Source: Aurelia coerulea (taxonomy: Eukaryota > Cnidaria > Scyphozoa > Semaeostomeae > Ulmaridae). Taken from it: a DNA stretch of 64,000 bases. This document shows, one piece after another, positions 33,428 through 43,608 of this stretch (positions are counted from its first letter, which is position 1; each line of letters opens with the position of its first letter). The notes beneath the pieces are model-generated. The model ran no database searches. It saw nothing but the letters and a program-made list of their open reading frames with translations, and was not told the DNA's origin. A program made the position numbers and the translations under genes. The stretch spans positions 25,536,001-25,600,000 of the forward strand of contig CM076948.1 of the NCBI GenBank assembly GCA_039566865.1, in the 5' to 3' direction.

Positions 33428-34169
33428 GGCCTTGCTCATTGCCCTAAAACGGTGTTTCACCCACATTTCTCAATCAAATAGCCCTTTAATTGCCTTTTTT
33501 GCTGTCGCCTAATTCTTTCATCTGCTTCCAATTTCCTAATCTTCTTTATCGAGGAACTTGGAAACAAGGGGGCGACAATAAATGAAATAGAAGAAGCATC
33601 TCATTTGCTTTCGTAGTGGGCGTTTATTAAAATCGAACAGGCTTTTTCACGTTTTTGCCGATTATCGATTTCTGCTAAGAAATATCGCATCCTCAAACCC
33701 ACGCCTACAATTTGTTTGGATGCAGGGGCTTCTCGTTTTCTTTTCATCTCGTGGTAAAATGATTTATATGGGTGTCAAAATGTATAGGGATAGTGACAGG
33801 GGGTGAAATGGGTGTCGAGTACCAGGCTATCTGAAACTGTGTGCTTTCAATATGGACAATAACAGAACTTTTAGCTAAATTTTGCCACTGTTGTTCAAAC
33901 ATTTTCTCTAGTTTTCGTCTTTTCAAACGAATTCCAAATCTAATTAAATTGTCTCGGAAAAGCTAGTCTTGAGACAAATTTAAAATTCATGTTACAAGTG
34001 AAACTAATTTAATTTCAACCAAAGTTCCAAAAAATTAGAGAAAACTGACCACAAGAATTCTTCTGGTGGGTAGCCTATCGTATCTTATGAAGACCTGGAT
34101 CAAAACACGAACAATGAGAGCAAAATTGCTGATACAACATGAATTTTAGTCTTGGCTAATTTTGTTTTT
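33428..34169. other. Intergenic, nothing recognised
   Basis: No coding-like ORF, inverted repeat or simple repeat of note was seen in this stretch. Confidence 0.45.
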
Positions 34170-34592
34170 ACACGTGTTTTTTTAAAAGAAACTGATTTAT
34201 AAGAAACTAGTACTACGATGACCAAAAATTTAAGAAACTCTAGTACTACGCTCAAGAACAGTTAAGAAACTCGAAAACTTTATTTCTGTATGTCTCTCTT
34301 ATTCTATGTCTCTCTAACAAAGGTACATTCGTGTTTTCTTGACTTTTAACTGGAAAATTGGTAAATTTTTGCCTTGATGTGCATGGCTTTTTCTTGATGA
34401 CAATGTCAATGCAAAATGGAAGCCCTTTCTCGAGAAGAAGGCTCAACTTCGAACAATACCGCAATTTTAGGCCCAAAAAAATAAGAAACTAATCAAGAAA
34501 GTTTTACTTCTAAAACACCAAAATGTTCATGCAAAATTAAGAAACTTTTAGTACTAAGTGCTGATACAAGTTTCTTATAAAAAAAACGTGTA
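34170..34592. mobile_element. Family 4 element, ~420 bp
   Basis: Runs from TACACGTGTTTTTTTAAAAG to AAAAAAACGTGTA and is collinear with the copy at 29357. A matching open frame in both copies (GLKLRYC...LEKGLPFC) arises simply from shared DNA. Confidence 0.82.
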
Positions 34593-34852
34593 TTACCAGG
34601 GTTCCAAAACCGCTTTCGCTGCCCATGTACTTAGTACGGTCCTGATTGAAAACATGATATGAAATTAATACCAGTTCAAATAGTCTCCTTGATTAAAGTC
34701 GCCTACAATGAGTAAAAAAGTAATGTCCGTTTAAAGGGCCGCTACTCTCTATCTGGAACTTGAGACTTCTGTTTCATAATCCTACAAATAGTTACGATGC
34801 TATTTACTAGTTATACTGCTTACAAAATTATTCTATCGGGTAAACAAGGACA

Positions 34853-35350
34853 GATTTTGTAACACAATAGCATGCGATACTTTTGTTGACATGTGAATTC
34901 AAAGCCATTAGCGACTGCAGACAAAGGAAATTCCCTCAACCAGTCATTCAAACAAACAAAGCCGCAAAAGTTTCTCTGAAACCCAGGTAGCTATCGCACT
35001 CGTTGTGCATCCCAGAAATTGTTATTAAGAGCAACTAAGAGTATCTGTCGAAAGAAGAAGGATATATCTACACATCTACCACGGGCATTTTATTTCTTTG
35101 GTCCAGAAGCTGAGCAGTAAGTATTTTACTCACACCCAAAAAAATAAGAGAATTGAATCGCTTCCCAATCGGCTTTTGGACCAAACAAATTAAATGCCCG
35201 AGGCAGATGTGTAGATATATCCTTCTTCTTTCAATCTGTGCTCATATTTGCTGCTGAAAACAATTTCTGGAATGCACAACTAGCGAGCTAGCTACCTGAG
35301 TTTCAGAGACACTTTTGCGGCTTCGCTTGTTTTGAATTATTGGTTGAGAG
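34853..35350. mobile_element. Family 2 MITE, right end truncated
   Basis: Begins AACAAGGACAGATTTTG and is collinear with the other family 2 copies up to TTGGTTGAGAGAATTT near 35350, where similarity ends. The following ~60 bases (AATGATAGTG...TATGACCAA.CTAGAAGC) resemble 62140-62200, so a second repeat abuts it. Confidence 0.75.
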
Positions 35351-35504
35351 AATTTTTTATCATCATTGAAGTCTTTAATGATAGTGCGCATTTCTTCACC
35401 TATGACCAAGCTAGAAGCCTCTATTTGAACAAGTCGAATATTAAATTATATGCTTGCCCATATTACTACCTTGATAACCAGGGAGCAGTGCAGACGTATG
35501 CCAG

Positions 35505-35839
35505 TATGCCTTTTCGTCCCGTGTTTCCCTGCGTTCTTTGATTTGCTGATATCACTTGGTCAAAAGGACCTCATAATATTACTTTTAAAAAGTGAGCCCT
35601 CTTTTTCAAAATGGCCTAAAATAGCGGGAATTCTCTTGCACTCAACAAAATCGCTACAAAGTCTGGCTCAGAGCTTAACATTGAAAAGCAAACTTCTAGT
35701 GCAAGGAATAATGTTTTCCAGACCTACTAATCGCAAAGTATTGATCCATCGCAGTTACGAGAACTCTAGGCCGTATCAACTGTTTCAAGAGAAATATTAT
35801 GATCAAAGAACGCAGGGAAACAAGGGACGAAAATGCATA
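35505..35839. repeat. Inverted-repeat (foldback) structure, 38-bp arms
   Basis: TATGCCTTTTCGTCCCGTG... at 35505-35542 pairs with the segment at 35802-35839. The core word AAAGAACGCAGGGAAACAAG also occurs once at about 32777-32796. It overlaps a 181-codon open frame (35450-35995) that I do not accept as a gene. Confidence 0.65.
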
Positions 35840-36613
35840 AGTCCAACCGGTAGAATAAAACTCGCTTGTCGCTTAGGCTCGGGCAAGTGCCTTTCAGTTC
35901 TTACTACCCCCTACGCTACCCAACAGCCGGCACTTCTCACTAAATATGGCATTATGGAAGGAGAGTTTCGTGATGCAACTGTTTTCAATGAATAGATGCA
36001 AATGATAGAATTGATTTAGTTTCCCATTCATTTGTAGGTGTGGCGAGGCGGTCATTGAGATGCAACAAGCTGAACTGCAAGATTTGCGTCGAAGAAACGC
36101 GCCGCCAGAGTCAGAAAAATTCCCAGATTAGAAAGAGTTGGTAGCTTACGTTGACCACATAGTGAATGGAATCATCTAAGCTTATTATTGACTATTGAGA
36201 TAAGGTTCTTCTCAGCAAAGCGCTGCTCAAAAGCCCGTGAAATACAGAACGACTAAATTAGCATTCAAATTTGTCACAAAACTAGCTAAAGCCGACCGTA
36301 GCTTTTCGATTTAGGATCAGGGGTTACCGCTTTTATGTAGTCCGTAGCTGGCTGGTCACGATACAGTTTCAGTTATTGTGGATTTGGCAAGCAAGTGGAT
36401 AGGAAAGCTAAAGTTTGCAGTTGAGTGTAGCGACCTAGCAATTTAGGGAAATCAAAAGTTTAATAAAGGAAAGGATTCAAACAGGCTCTTCAGTAACAGC
36501 AGAATAGGAAGGAAAATATGCTTGCTTTTCCTACAATAGTCATTATAAATACAGTTTCATTTAAAAGGGGATCGACACTGTTAAAAGCTGTCCCGGGCCT
36601 ATTTACAAATATA
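35840..36613. other. Intergenic, nothing recognised
   Basis: No repeat family or coding similarity was recognised here. Confidence 0.4.
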
Positions 36614-37473
36614 CCGGGTGTCCCAAAATGATGTATTATCGTTTGATTGCTTATATGTCCATAGCAAATGAACCGATTTTCAAAAATTTCATTCTATCCG
36701 ATTGTGTTCGAGGATGTTGGTTGTGGTTTTATGCCGATGTTTTCAGATGTTTTCATGTCGAAAAAAAGATTGATAACCCTTCAAATTCAAGCCTTAGATG
36801 GCATGAAAAAGAAACGGCCTACTTTTCCAGTCAACATTTTACATGTGATACAAAAGGCTGAGCTTATTTGTCGTTCATAGAATACGAATTCAGTTAATAC
36901 CGAATTCAGAGAATAGTCAGAATACAAATACGAGTTCATCCTTTTCTATCAGATCTAAAATGTTGACTGGAAAAATAGGCCGTTTCTTTCTCATGCCATC
37001 TAAGGCTGGAAATTGAGCAGGTTTATCAATCTTCTTTTCGACAGTACAAAGATCTTTAAAGGGGCTCCGTCGCCAAACAGTAAACAAATCCGTAAACTCG
37101 CACGTGTCACCAATTATCCATTGTTCATCCATTGTTTTCTGCAGTTTGTTTGGTGGCTTCACCCAAGCCACCAAAAAGTGACCGTGAAAAGTCCACTTAT
37201 ATCCGAGCAATCGTAGAAGATATGAATGTTTGGTTTGTTCCTTAGTGAAGTACAATTATTAATGTCAAAACAGCAACTTTCATTTTGAAAAAAATACGAA
37301 AATCCTGTGTGATATCACCTTTCAAAAAACTGGAAAAATCATCGTTTTGTTTACATTTTGACGACGGAGCCCCTTTAAATACAAATAAAAACAATCAAAG
37401 GCAATCAATCCTTTAGGCAATCAAATGAATACGTAAGCAATCAAACGATAATACATCATTTTGGGGCACCAGG
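36614..37473. mobile_element. Tc1/mariner-type TIR element with a nested TTAA element
   Basis: CCGGGTGTCCCAAAATGATG at the left pairs with CATCATTTTGGGGCACCAGG at the right over about 37 bp. TA stands on both sides (36612-36613, 37474-37475). GGGTGTCCC ends and TA duplications are typical of Tc1/mariner. It contains the element at 37060-37374 and no transposase. Confidence 0.82.
37060..37374. mobile_element. TTAA-flanked MITE, AGGGGCTCCGTC ends (copy 1)
   Basis: AGGGGCTCCGTC and GACGGAGCCCCT are perfect terminal inverted repeats, bracketed by TTAA at 37056-37059 and 37375-37378. This is the target preference of piggyBac and Kolobok elements. It shares its interior with the copy at 42373 in the opposite orientation. 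Confidence 0.85.
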
Positions 37474-37475
37474 TA

Positions 37476-38615
37476 GTCTATTGTATTCGATAACTTTGAC
37501 TAGTGCGGTTTCATCGTGTAGCCAAAGGGCATTTCTTTGGCCGAGTTATAGCATCTGCTCGATATAACTATGACGATTTCCTTCACGGCAAAGTAAGCGG
37601 ATAAGAAGAATACAGTTTGCAACAACCTTGCAACTTGGAGAAATTAAAATTTTACGAAGGAAAAGAAAACTCCACGGTCGCTTGTTTTGAATTATTGCAG
37701 AACATAACAAAAGCGTTGCTTCTTACTTCTTTGTAAACATCGTCTGTTAAAAAACACACATATTTGCAAGATGCTGCATCGAACATACCGAAGATGTCGC
37801 ACACAAATAGCCTTGTCGTCGCTTTCACTAGAATTTTCTGGGCAGATACAATTTATGTTTTGTGGCAGATAGATGCACAAGTTTTAAAGTTAGCGTTGAT
37901 TGACAATTTTTCATTTGTACCTATGCTAGGAGGTTTTGATTTACTGTCTTCTCTGAAGCTAAACTTCACAAAACTGGAAGCCATTTTGTGCAGGCTTTCC
38001 TTCAACACTATTTATTTCATATGCCTTCTTAAATCTCTCTTTGAAAATCGCTTGGAACATTAGTCGAATCACAAAGTCAACTACTTGAAGGCAAGGTCTC
38101 CCATTTATGATAAGCCTTGATTTCCAATTCAAAGCAAGCAATCCACGGGAAGCAGACTGGCCTAATGGGCCACAGAGGACCTGAATCGTATACTGTGTTG
38201 TTGAAAACGGACTCGGATCAATTCAGTGGGGAAAGGCACTGGCCTAGGGCCCTTGACTACTGTTGTTCGGGTTGTTGCCTCCGGTTTTGAAGAAAATGAT
38301 TCACTTCTTAGAATGACCGAATTCATCTGTGATATTTCTCATCATATACTTTCGCAATTAGTTCTGAAATAGGCTTAATTCCCATTGAAAATTCTGTAGG
38401 TACAAAAAGCGCCTGTTTACCAAACAAACTACGATCCGAAACGTATATCCAATATATCTCTGTCTCAAAGACGAATCCGCAATGAGGAGATTTCTTCATT
38501 TTGTTTTCATAAACTCGAACGGCTCCCTCTCATCTGCTACGATTTCGACTTAATGTTCGCCGAATGCAAAGAAGACGCGCACTTGAAAAACGCCCAATGA
38601 ATTTTTCTTTGCATA
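37476..38615. other. Intergenic, nothing recognised before the satellite
   Basis: Short open frames only. No repeat family recognised. Confidence 0.4.
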
Positions 38616-38717
38616 AAAGCGGTAGTCTATGCGAATTTAGGTTTGCCTTTAATGTTTCGCGTCATCTGTGAACAAGTTAACATATCCATCGTCTTGAAAA
38701 ACACTTGTCAAGTGCTC
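38610..38717 (+). repeat. Degenerate left-edge satellite unit
   Basis: GCATAAAAGCGGTAGTCTATGCGAATTTAGG followed by TTTAATGTTTCGCGTCAT is a diverged form of the 77-bp unit just outside the homogeneous array. Confidence 0.75.
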
Positions 38718-41050
38718 TGTGCATAAAAGCGGCAATCTCTGCGAAATTACGCCTTGCTTTTAATGTTTCGCAACATTTCACAAGACATCGTAGCTCATCA
38801 AATTTTCGGCAATCTGTGCGAAATTACGCCCTGCTTTTAATGTTTCGCAACATTTTACAAGAAATAGTAGCTCATCAAATTTTCGGCAATCTGTGCGAAA
38901 TTACGCCTTGCTTTTAATGTTTCGCAACATTTTACAAGAAATCGTAGCTCCTCAAATTTTCGGCAATCTTTGCGAAATTACGCCTTGCTTTTAATGTTTC
39001 GCAACATTTTACAAGAAATCGTAGCTCATCAAATTTTCGGCAATCTGTGCGAAATTACGCCTTGCTTTTAATGTTTCGCAACATTTCACAAGACATCGTA
39101 GCTCATCAAATTTTCGGCAATCTGTGCGAAATTACGCCCTGCTTTTAATGTTTCGCAACATTTTACAAGAAATCGTAGCTCCTCAAATTTTCGGCAATCT
39201 TTGCGAAATTACGCCCTGCTTTTAATGTTTCGCAACATTTTACAAGAAATCGTAGCTCCTCAAATTTTCGGCAATCTTTGCGAAATTACGCCTTGCTTTT
39301 AATGTTTCGCAACATTTTACAAGAAATCGTAGCTCATCAAATTTTCGGCAATCTGTGCGAAATTACGCCTTGCTTTTAATGTTTCGCAACATTTTACAAG
39401 AAATCGTTGCTCCTCAAATTTTCGGCAATCTTTGCGAAATTACGCCTTGCTTTTAATGTTTCGCAACATTTTACAAGAAATCGTAGCTCCTCAAATTTTC
39501 GGCAATCTGTGCGAAATTACGCCTTGCTTTTAATGTTTCGCAACATTTTACAAGAAATCGTAGCTCCTCAAATTTTGGGCAATCTTTGCAAAATTACGCC
39601 TTGCTTTTAATGTTTCGCAACATTTTACAAGAAATCGTAGCTCCTCAAATTTTCGGCAATCTTTGCGAAATTACGCCTTGCTTTTAATGTTTCGCAACAT
39701 TTTACAAGAAATCGTAGCTCATCAAATTTTCGGCAATCTTTGCGAAATTACGCCTTGCTTTTAATGTTTCGCAACATTTTACAAGAAATCGTAGCTCATC
39801 AAATTTTCGGCAATCTTTGCGAAATTACGCCTTGCTTTTAATGTTTCGCAACATTTTACAAGAAATCGTAGCTCCTCAAATTTTCGGCAATCTTTGCGAA
39901 ATTACGCCTTGCTTTTAATGTTTCGCAACATTTTACAAGAAATCGTAGCTCATCAAATTTTCGGCAATCTTTGCAAAATTACGCCTTGCTTTTAATGTTT
40001 CGCAACATTTTACAAGAAATCGTAGCTCATCAAATTTTCGGCAATCTGTGCGAAATTACGCCTTGCTTTTAATGTTTCGCAACATTTCACAAGACATCGT
40101 AGCTCATCAAATTTTCGGCAATCTGTGCGAAATTACGCCCTGCTTTTAATGTTTCGCAACATTTTACAAGAAATCGTAGCTCCTCAAATTTTCGGCAATC
40201 TTTGCGAAATTACGCCTTGCTTTTAATGTTTCGCAACATTTTACAAGAAATCGTAGCTCATCAAATTTTCGGCAATCTTTGCGAAATTACGCCTTGCTTT
40301 TAATGTTTCGCAACATTTTACAAGAAATCGTAGCTCCTCAAATTTTCGGCAATCTTTGCGAAATTACGCCTTGCTTTTAATGTTTCGCAACATTTTACAA
40401 GAAATCGTAGCTCCTCAAATTTTTGGCAATCTTTGCGAAATTACGCCTTGCTTTTAATGTTTCGCAACATTTTACAAGAAATCGTAGCTCCTCAAATTTT
40501 CGGCAATCTTTGCGAAATTACGCCTTGCTTTTAATGTTTCGCAACATTTTACAAGAAATCGTAGCTCCTCAAATTTTCGGCAATCTTTGCGAAATTACGC
40601 CTTGCTTTTAATGTTTCGCAACATTTTACAAGAAATCGTAGCTCCTCAAATTTTTGGCAATCTTTGCGAAATTACGCCTTGCTTTTAATGTTTCGCAACA
40701 TTTTACAAGAAATCGTAGCTCCTCAAATTTTCGGCAATCTTTGCGAAATTACGCCTTGCTTTTAATGTTTCGCAACATTTTACAAGAAATCGTAGCTCCT
40801 CAAATTTTCGGCAATCTGTGCGAAATTACGCCTTGCTTTTAATGTTTCGCAACATTTTACAAGAAATCGTAGCTCCTCAAATTTTCGACAATCTTTGCGA
40901 AATTACGCCTTGCTTTTAATGTTTCGCAACATTTTACAAGAAATCGTAGCTCATCAAATTTTCGGCAATCTGTGCGAAATTACGCCTTGCTTTTAATGTT
41001 TCGCAACATTTTACAAGAAATCGTAGCTCGTCACATGTTCGGGAGTCTTT
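38718..41050 (+). repeat. 77-bp satellite array, about 30 units
   Basis: The unit begins TTTCGGCAATCTTTGCGAAA and includes ACGCCTTGCTTTTAATG, TTTCGCAAC, ATTTTACAAG and AAATCGTAGCTCCTC. Successive CGGCAATCT words are exactly 77 bases apart (for example 38807 and 38884). Every unit holds the dyad (T)TGCGAAA...TTTCGCA(A), separated by about 23 bases. Units vary at a few fixed sites (CTTTGCG/CTGTGCG, CTCCTC/CTCATC, CCTTGC/CCCTGC, AAGAAAT/AAGACAT). Two AAGACAT-type units are four units apart and a third is 13 units further on, suggesting block duplication. Because 77 is not a multiple of three, open frames recur every 231 bases and are artefacts. Confidence 0.97.
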
Positions 41051-41400
41051 GCGAAATTACGTCTTCGAAATTATGTTTCGCGTCATTTTTATAAGCAATT
41101 TAAAGTGGGCAGATCTATCATTTTGAAAAACGCAAGTGCGGTAGCTTTTGCGAAATTACACCCCACGTGTTTAATGGTTCGCGTCATTTCGTTAGCGAGT
41201 TAACGAAGGTATTTTGAGAAGCTGAAACGCGTAAATTATAAAAACCAATTCCATCTCGTCAACTTATGTGTTCAATTCTTTTCAAATCAAGCGGCCGTCT
41301 GTGCAAAGTTACGCCCCACGCGTCATTTGTTAGGAAGTTAACGAAGCTATTCTGAGAAGCCGAAACGCGCTAACTTACAAGAAATTCTAGCTCGTCAAAT
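41051..41400 (+). repeat. Degenerate right-edge satellite units
   Basis: Three increasingly diverged units follow the array. Each keeps a form of TTTGCGAAATTACG or GTGCAAAGTTACGCCCCACG and of TTCGCGTCATTT, spaced more widely by extra sequence (GTTAGCGAGTTAACGAAG and similar). They may represent the ancestral, longer unit. Confidence 0.75.
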
Positions 41401-41879
41401 TTGGTGAATCGTTTGTGACCACCTGCGCCTACTTTAAATGCTATCCTATTCTCATAGTCGAATTAGAGCGGTCACAACCCGACAAAGGAAATAGCGTACA
41501 AACGATTCTTTAGTCGGTCTGACTTGATTGCGATATTTAGGCTGCCATGTTCTACTTCACTGAATACACAGAAATCTAATGGAATATGCAAGTTTTCTCA
41601 TCAGCGAAACTAGCTGGGGAAGGCCAAAATAATCAAAAGATCTTGCCTGTTTACTGTTAGACCCTGAAATAGACTTGGGCCAATTTTACAAAACGTAAGA
41701 AAACAAGCAAGCACCCTTTCTATTTTTAAATACCAGATTAGTAGGGCAACTGTAGGCCATTTACAACATATACTTCCCATTGGGTACCTAAACGACCTAA
41801 ACATGATGCATAGCCACCATAAAAGGGTCCAGAAAAAGGTCACACCTTGGTTATGTTTCATGAAGATTTTTGAACTCCT

Positions 41880-41889
41880 CGCGTTGCTC

Positions 41890-41920
<31 letters not shown>

Positions 41921-42290
41921 AAATTCTTTTACGTTGGCAAGATAGAAAAAAAAATTAAATAGCTAATAAGCTAATTAACGCCAACAAATAAGTTAAAACT
42001 TAATTTACAATTTTCTACTTTAAAACTTACAAAAACCCTAAATCTTTAATGAAAACTTTGCACAATCTGCAGATGCAAGTATTTCCATGCCATAATTTTA
42101 TTTTTCGCTTGAATTCAAATAATGTGTTGGAATCTTTAATTTCCTTTGGCAACGAGGACCACAAAAGGTGACCTTTGTACTGAATATTTTCTATTCCGTA
42201 TGTTGTTGTCTTTATATTCGGCAACTGCAAATGATTCTCACTTCTCAAACTATAGTGAATATTTCTCTTAGTAAAAATGTAACCCTAGAA
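41880..42290 (-). mobile_element. 5'-truncated LINE, RT C-terminus, (AAT)n tail
   Basis: On the minus strand a frame of about 85 residues reads IFTKRNIHYSLRS, then LPNIKTTTYGIENIQYKG and HLLWSSLPKEIKDS, and ends with W-x-G-x-x-C-x-C-x-x-C-K. This is the typical C-terminal tail of CR1/L2/Jockey-type LINE reverse transcriptases in invertebrates. An (ATT)9 tract at 41888-41918 lies downstream of the stop and is the expected microsatellite-like 3' tail. The reverse transcriptase core is absent. Confidence 0.8.
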
Positions 42291-42372
42291 TTTACAAATA
42301 TTGACAAAGTAACCCACGAGTTTCCTAAATTTCTTACAAAAATGGCCAAACCTTCTTCAAATATGACATTAA

Positions 42373-42662
42373 AGGGTTCCGTCTCCAAATTTCGGTAGAA
42401 ACGGCGATTTTAAGGTTTTCTGATGGGCAATATCACACGAGACGTTTACCTGCTTTTTCGAAATGAAGGTATCATTTTGAAGATAAATCTTTGTACAGAG
42501 GGAAAAACCAAACATTCCTATTTTTAAGATTGCTTGGATATAAGTGGATTTTTAACGAGAATTTTTTGGTGGCTTGGGTGAAGTCGCATAACAAACTGCA
42601 GAAAACAATGGAGAACAATGGACACGTGCGGTGTTTACAGATTTGTTTACAGTTTGGCCACT
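42373..42662. mobile_element. TTAA-flanked MITE, copy 2 (opposite orientation)
   Basis: Starts AGGGTTCCGTCTCC after TTAA (42369-42372) and ends GGCCACT before TTAA (42663-42666). The interior matches the copy at 37060 in inverse orientation. Both translate a spurious RLLGYKW... frame from shared DNA. Confidence 0.75.
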
Positions 42663-42699
42663 TTAACAAGCAAAACCTTCTTCCGGACGACAGCCATGG

Positions 42700-43245
42700 A
42701 GCCGTGACTTTGTCCGGACCCTTCATCATATATTCTTTGTTGAAAATTTCAAAGGCGATGTCAATCAGACTAATCGAATGCGCAAGGCACAAAGATGGCT
42801 GGGTATGTGATTGGCTCGATGTACGCAATCTAATAAAATATGACAGGCTAATTACTACATACAAAATTAACAATGGACTCTGCCCAGAGAACCTCAAAAA
42901 TAAATTCACTCCTAGGTCGAATATTTCGAGATATAACACAAGAAAAATTGATGATTTCGAAATTCCTCGGCTTCGTCTTGAATACTGCAAAAAGTCTTTT
43001 GGATACCAGGGAGCAAGTACCTGGAACGAGATCCCGAAGCATATACGAGACTCTGCAACATTGGGCTCCTTTAAAGTAAGATTAAGGGAGTTCCTGAGGT
43101 AGAGCGACGCAAACACAACCCCTTGGAAGAGCAGCTTTATTTTATTTTTTTTTTTTAGATTAATATTCATATTTACTTTGAAGTGCTGATAGGGTATTGT
43201 GTCTAAATAAGAATAAAATGAAAAATGAAATGAAATGAAAATCTC
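42700..43245 (+). mobile_element. 5'-truncated LINE, RT C-terminus, (GAAAT)n tail
   Basis: The frame ending at 43102 reads DVRNLIKYDRLITTYKINNG, then YNTRKIDDFEIPRLRLEYC, and ends YQGASTWNEIPKHIRDS...LREFLR, a C-terminal LINE RT region common in cnidarian genomes. The 3' part ends in ATGAAAAATGAAATGAAATG (43213-43241), a pentamer tail of the kind left by LINE insertion. The start is uncertain because the 5' side abuts the TTAA element. Confidence 0.8.
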
Positions 43246-43334
43246 GTCCCCAGGGCCTTTTGTCATAGTGGGACGGAGATGAAAAGGTTCGTCTCCGTCC
43301 CAATATGACAAAAGGCCCTGGGCCTGGGGACGAG
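43243..43334. repeat. Near-perfect hairpin CTCGTCCCCAGGGCC
   Basis: CTCGTCCCCAGGGCCTTTTG with the following CATAGTGGGACGGAGATGA pairs with the reverse of the segment ending GGGGACGAG at 43334. The loop is about five bases, and a four-base GCCT interrupts the right arm. It is a complete short foldback element directly after the LINE tail. Confidence 0.85.
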
Positions 43335-43480
43335 GTTGGGGGAATGTGAGGATTTTCAAACTTAGAGTAATTTTACTATGACTACTTTATGGGAAGAAAC
43401 TTTTGGTTTTCGCATTTTTCGCATTCGCGTGAAAGTCAATTCAAAAAATTTCTTCCCGCGAAAGTTTTTAAAGGGTCTGT

Positions 43481-43608
43481 TTCATCCAGCATTCCTTGCA
43501 CGTGCCGTCTGTTGATGTTCCTTTGTTGTCCGCCATTTTCATGGGCCATGAAAATGGCGGCAACAAAGGAACATCAACAGACGGCACGTGCAAGGCATGC
43601 TGGATGAA
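43481..43608. mobile_element. Palindrome with 64-bp arms and no loop
   Basis: TTCATCCAGCATTCCTTGCA...CCATTTTCATGG (43481-43544) is followed at once by its inverted copy ending GCTGGATGAA (43608), with about four mismatches. The two halves contain CACGTGCCGTCTGTTGATG. Such a structure would extrude readily and is likely a foldback transposon or a recent inverted duplication. Confidence 0.9.

Noticed and set aside
29454..34476. Conserved 72-74 residue frame shared by two loci
   Set aside because: It lies within two copies of the same non-autonomous element; shared DNA explains the shared frame.
35450..35995. 181-codon open frame on the plus strand
   Set aside because: It runs through a foldback repeat, has no recognisable domain, and its composition is like neighbouring non-coding frames. 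Kept only as a repeat observation.
36917..37255. 112-codon frame similar to one at 42491
   Set aside because: The similarity is the interior of the TTAA-type MITE present at both sites.
39407..40842. Repeated 62-70 residue frames with NLCEITPCF
   Set aside because: They recur exactly every 231 bases (3 x 77) in the satellite and are a consequence of its period.
38718..41050. CRISPR-like array
   Set aside because: Units are contiguous 77-bp repeats without unique spacers, in an intron-bearing eukaryotic context.
42472..43359. 295-codon open frame on the minus strand
   Set aside because: It is antisense to the LINE RT frame at 42752-43102 and crosses the TTAA element and a hairpin, so it is a shadow.
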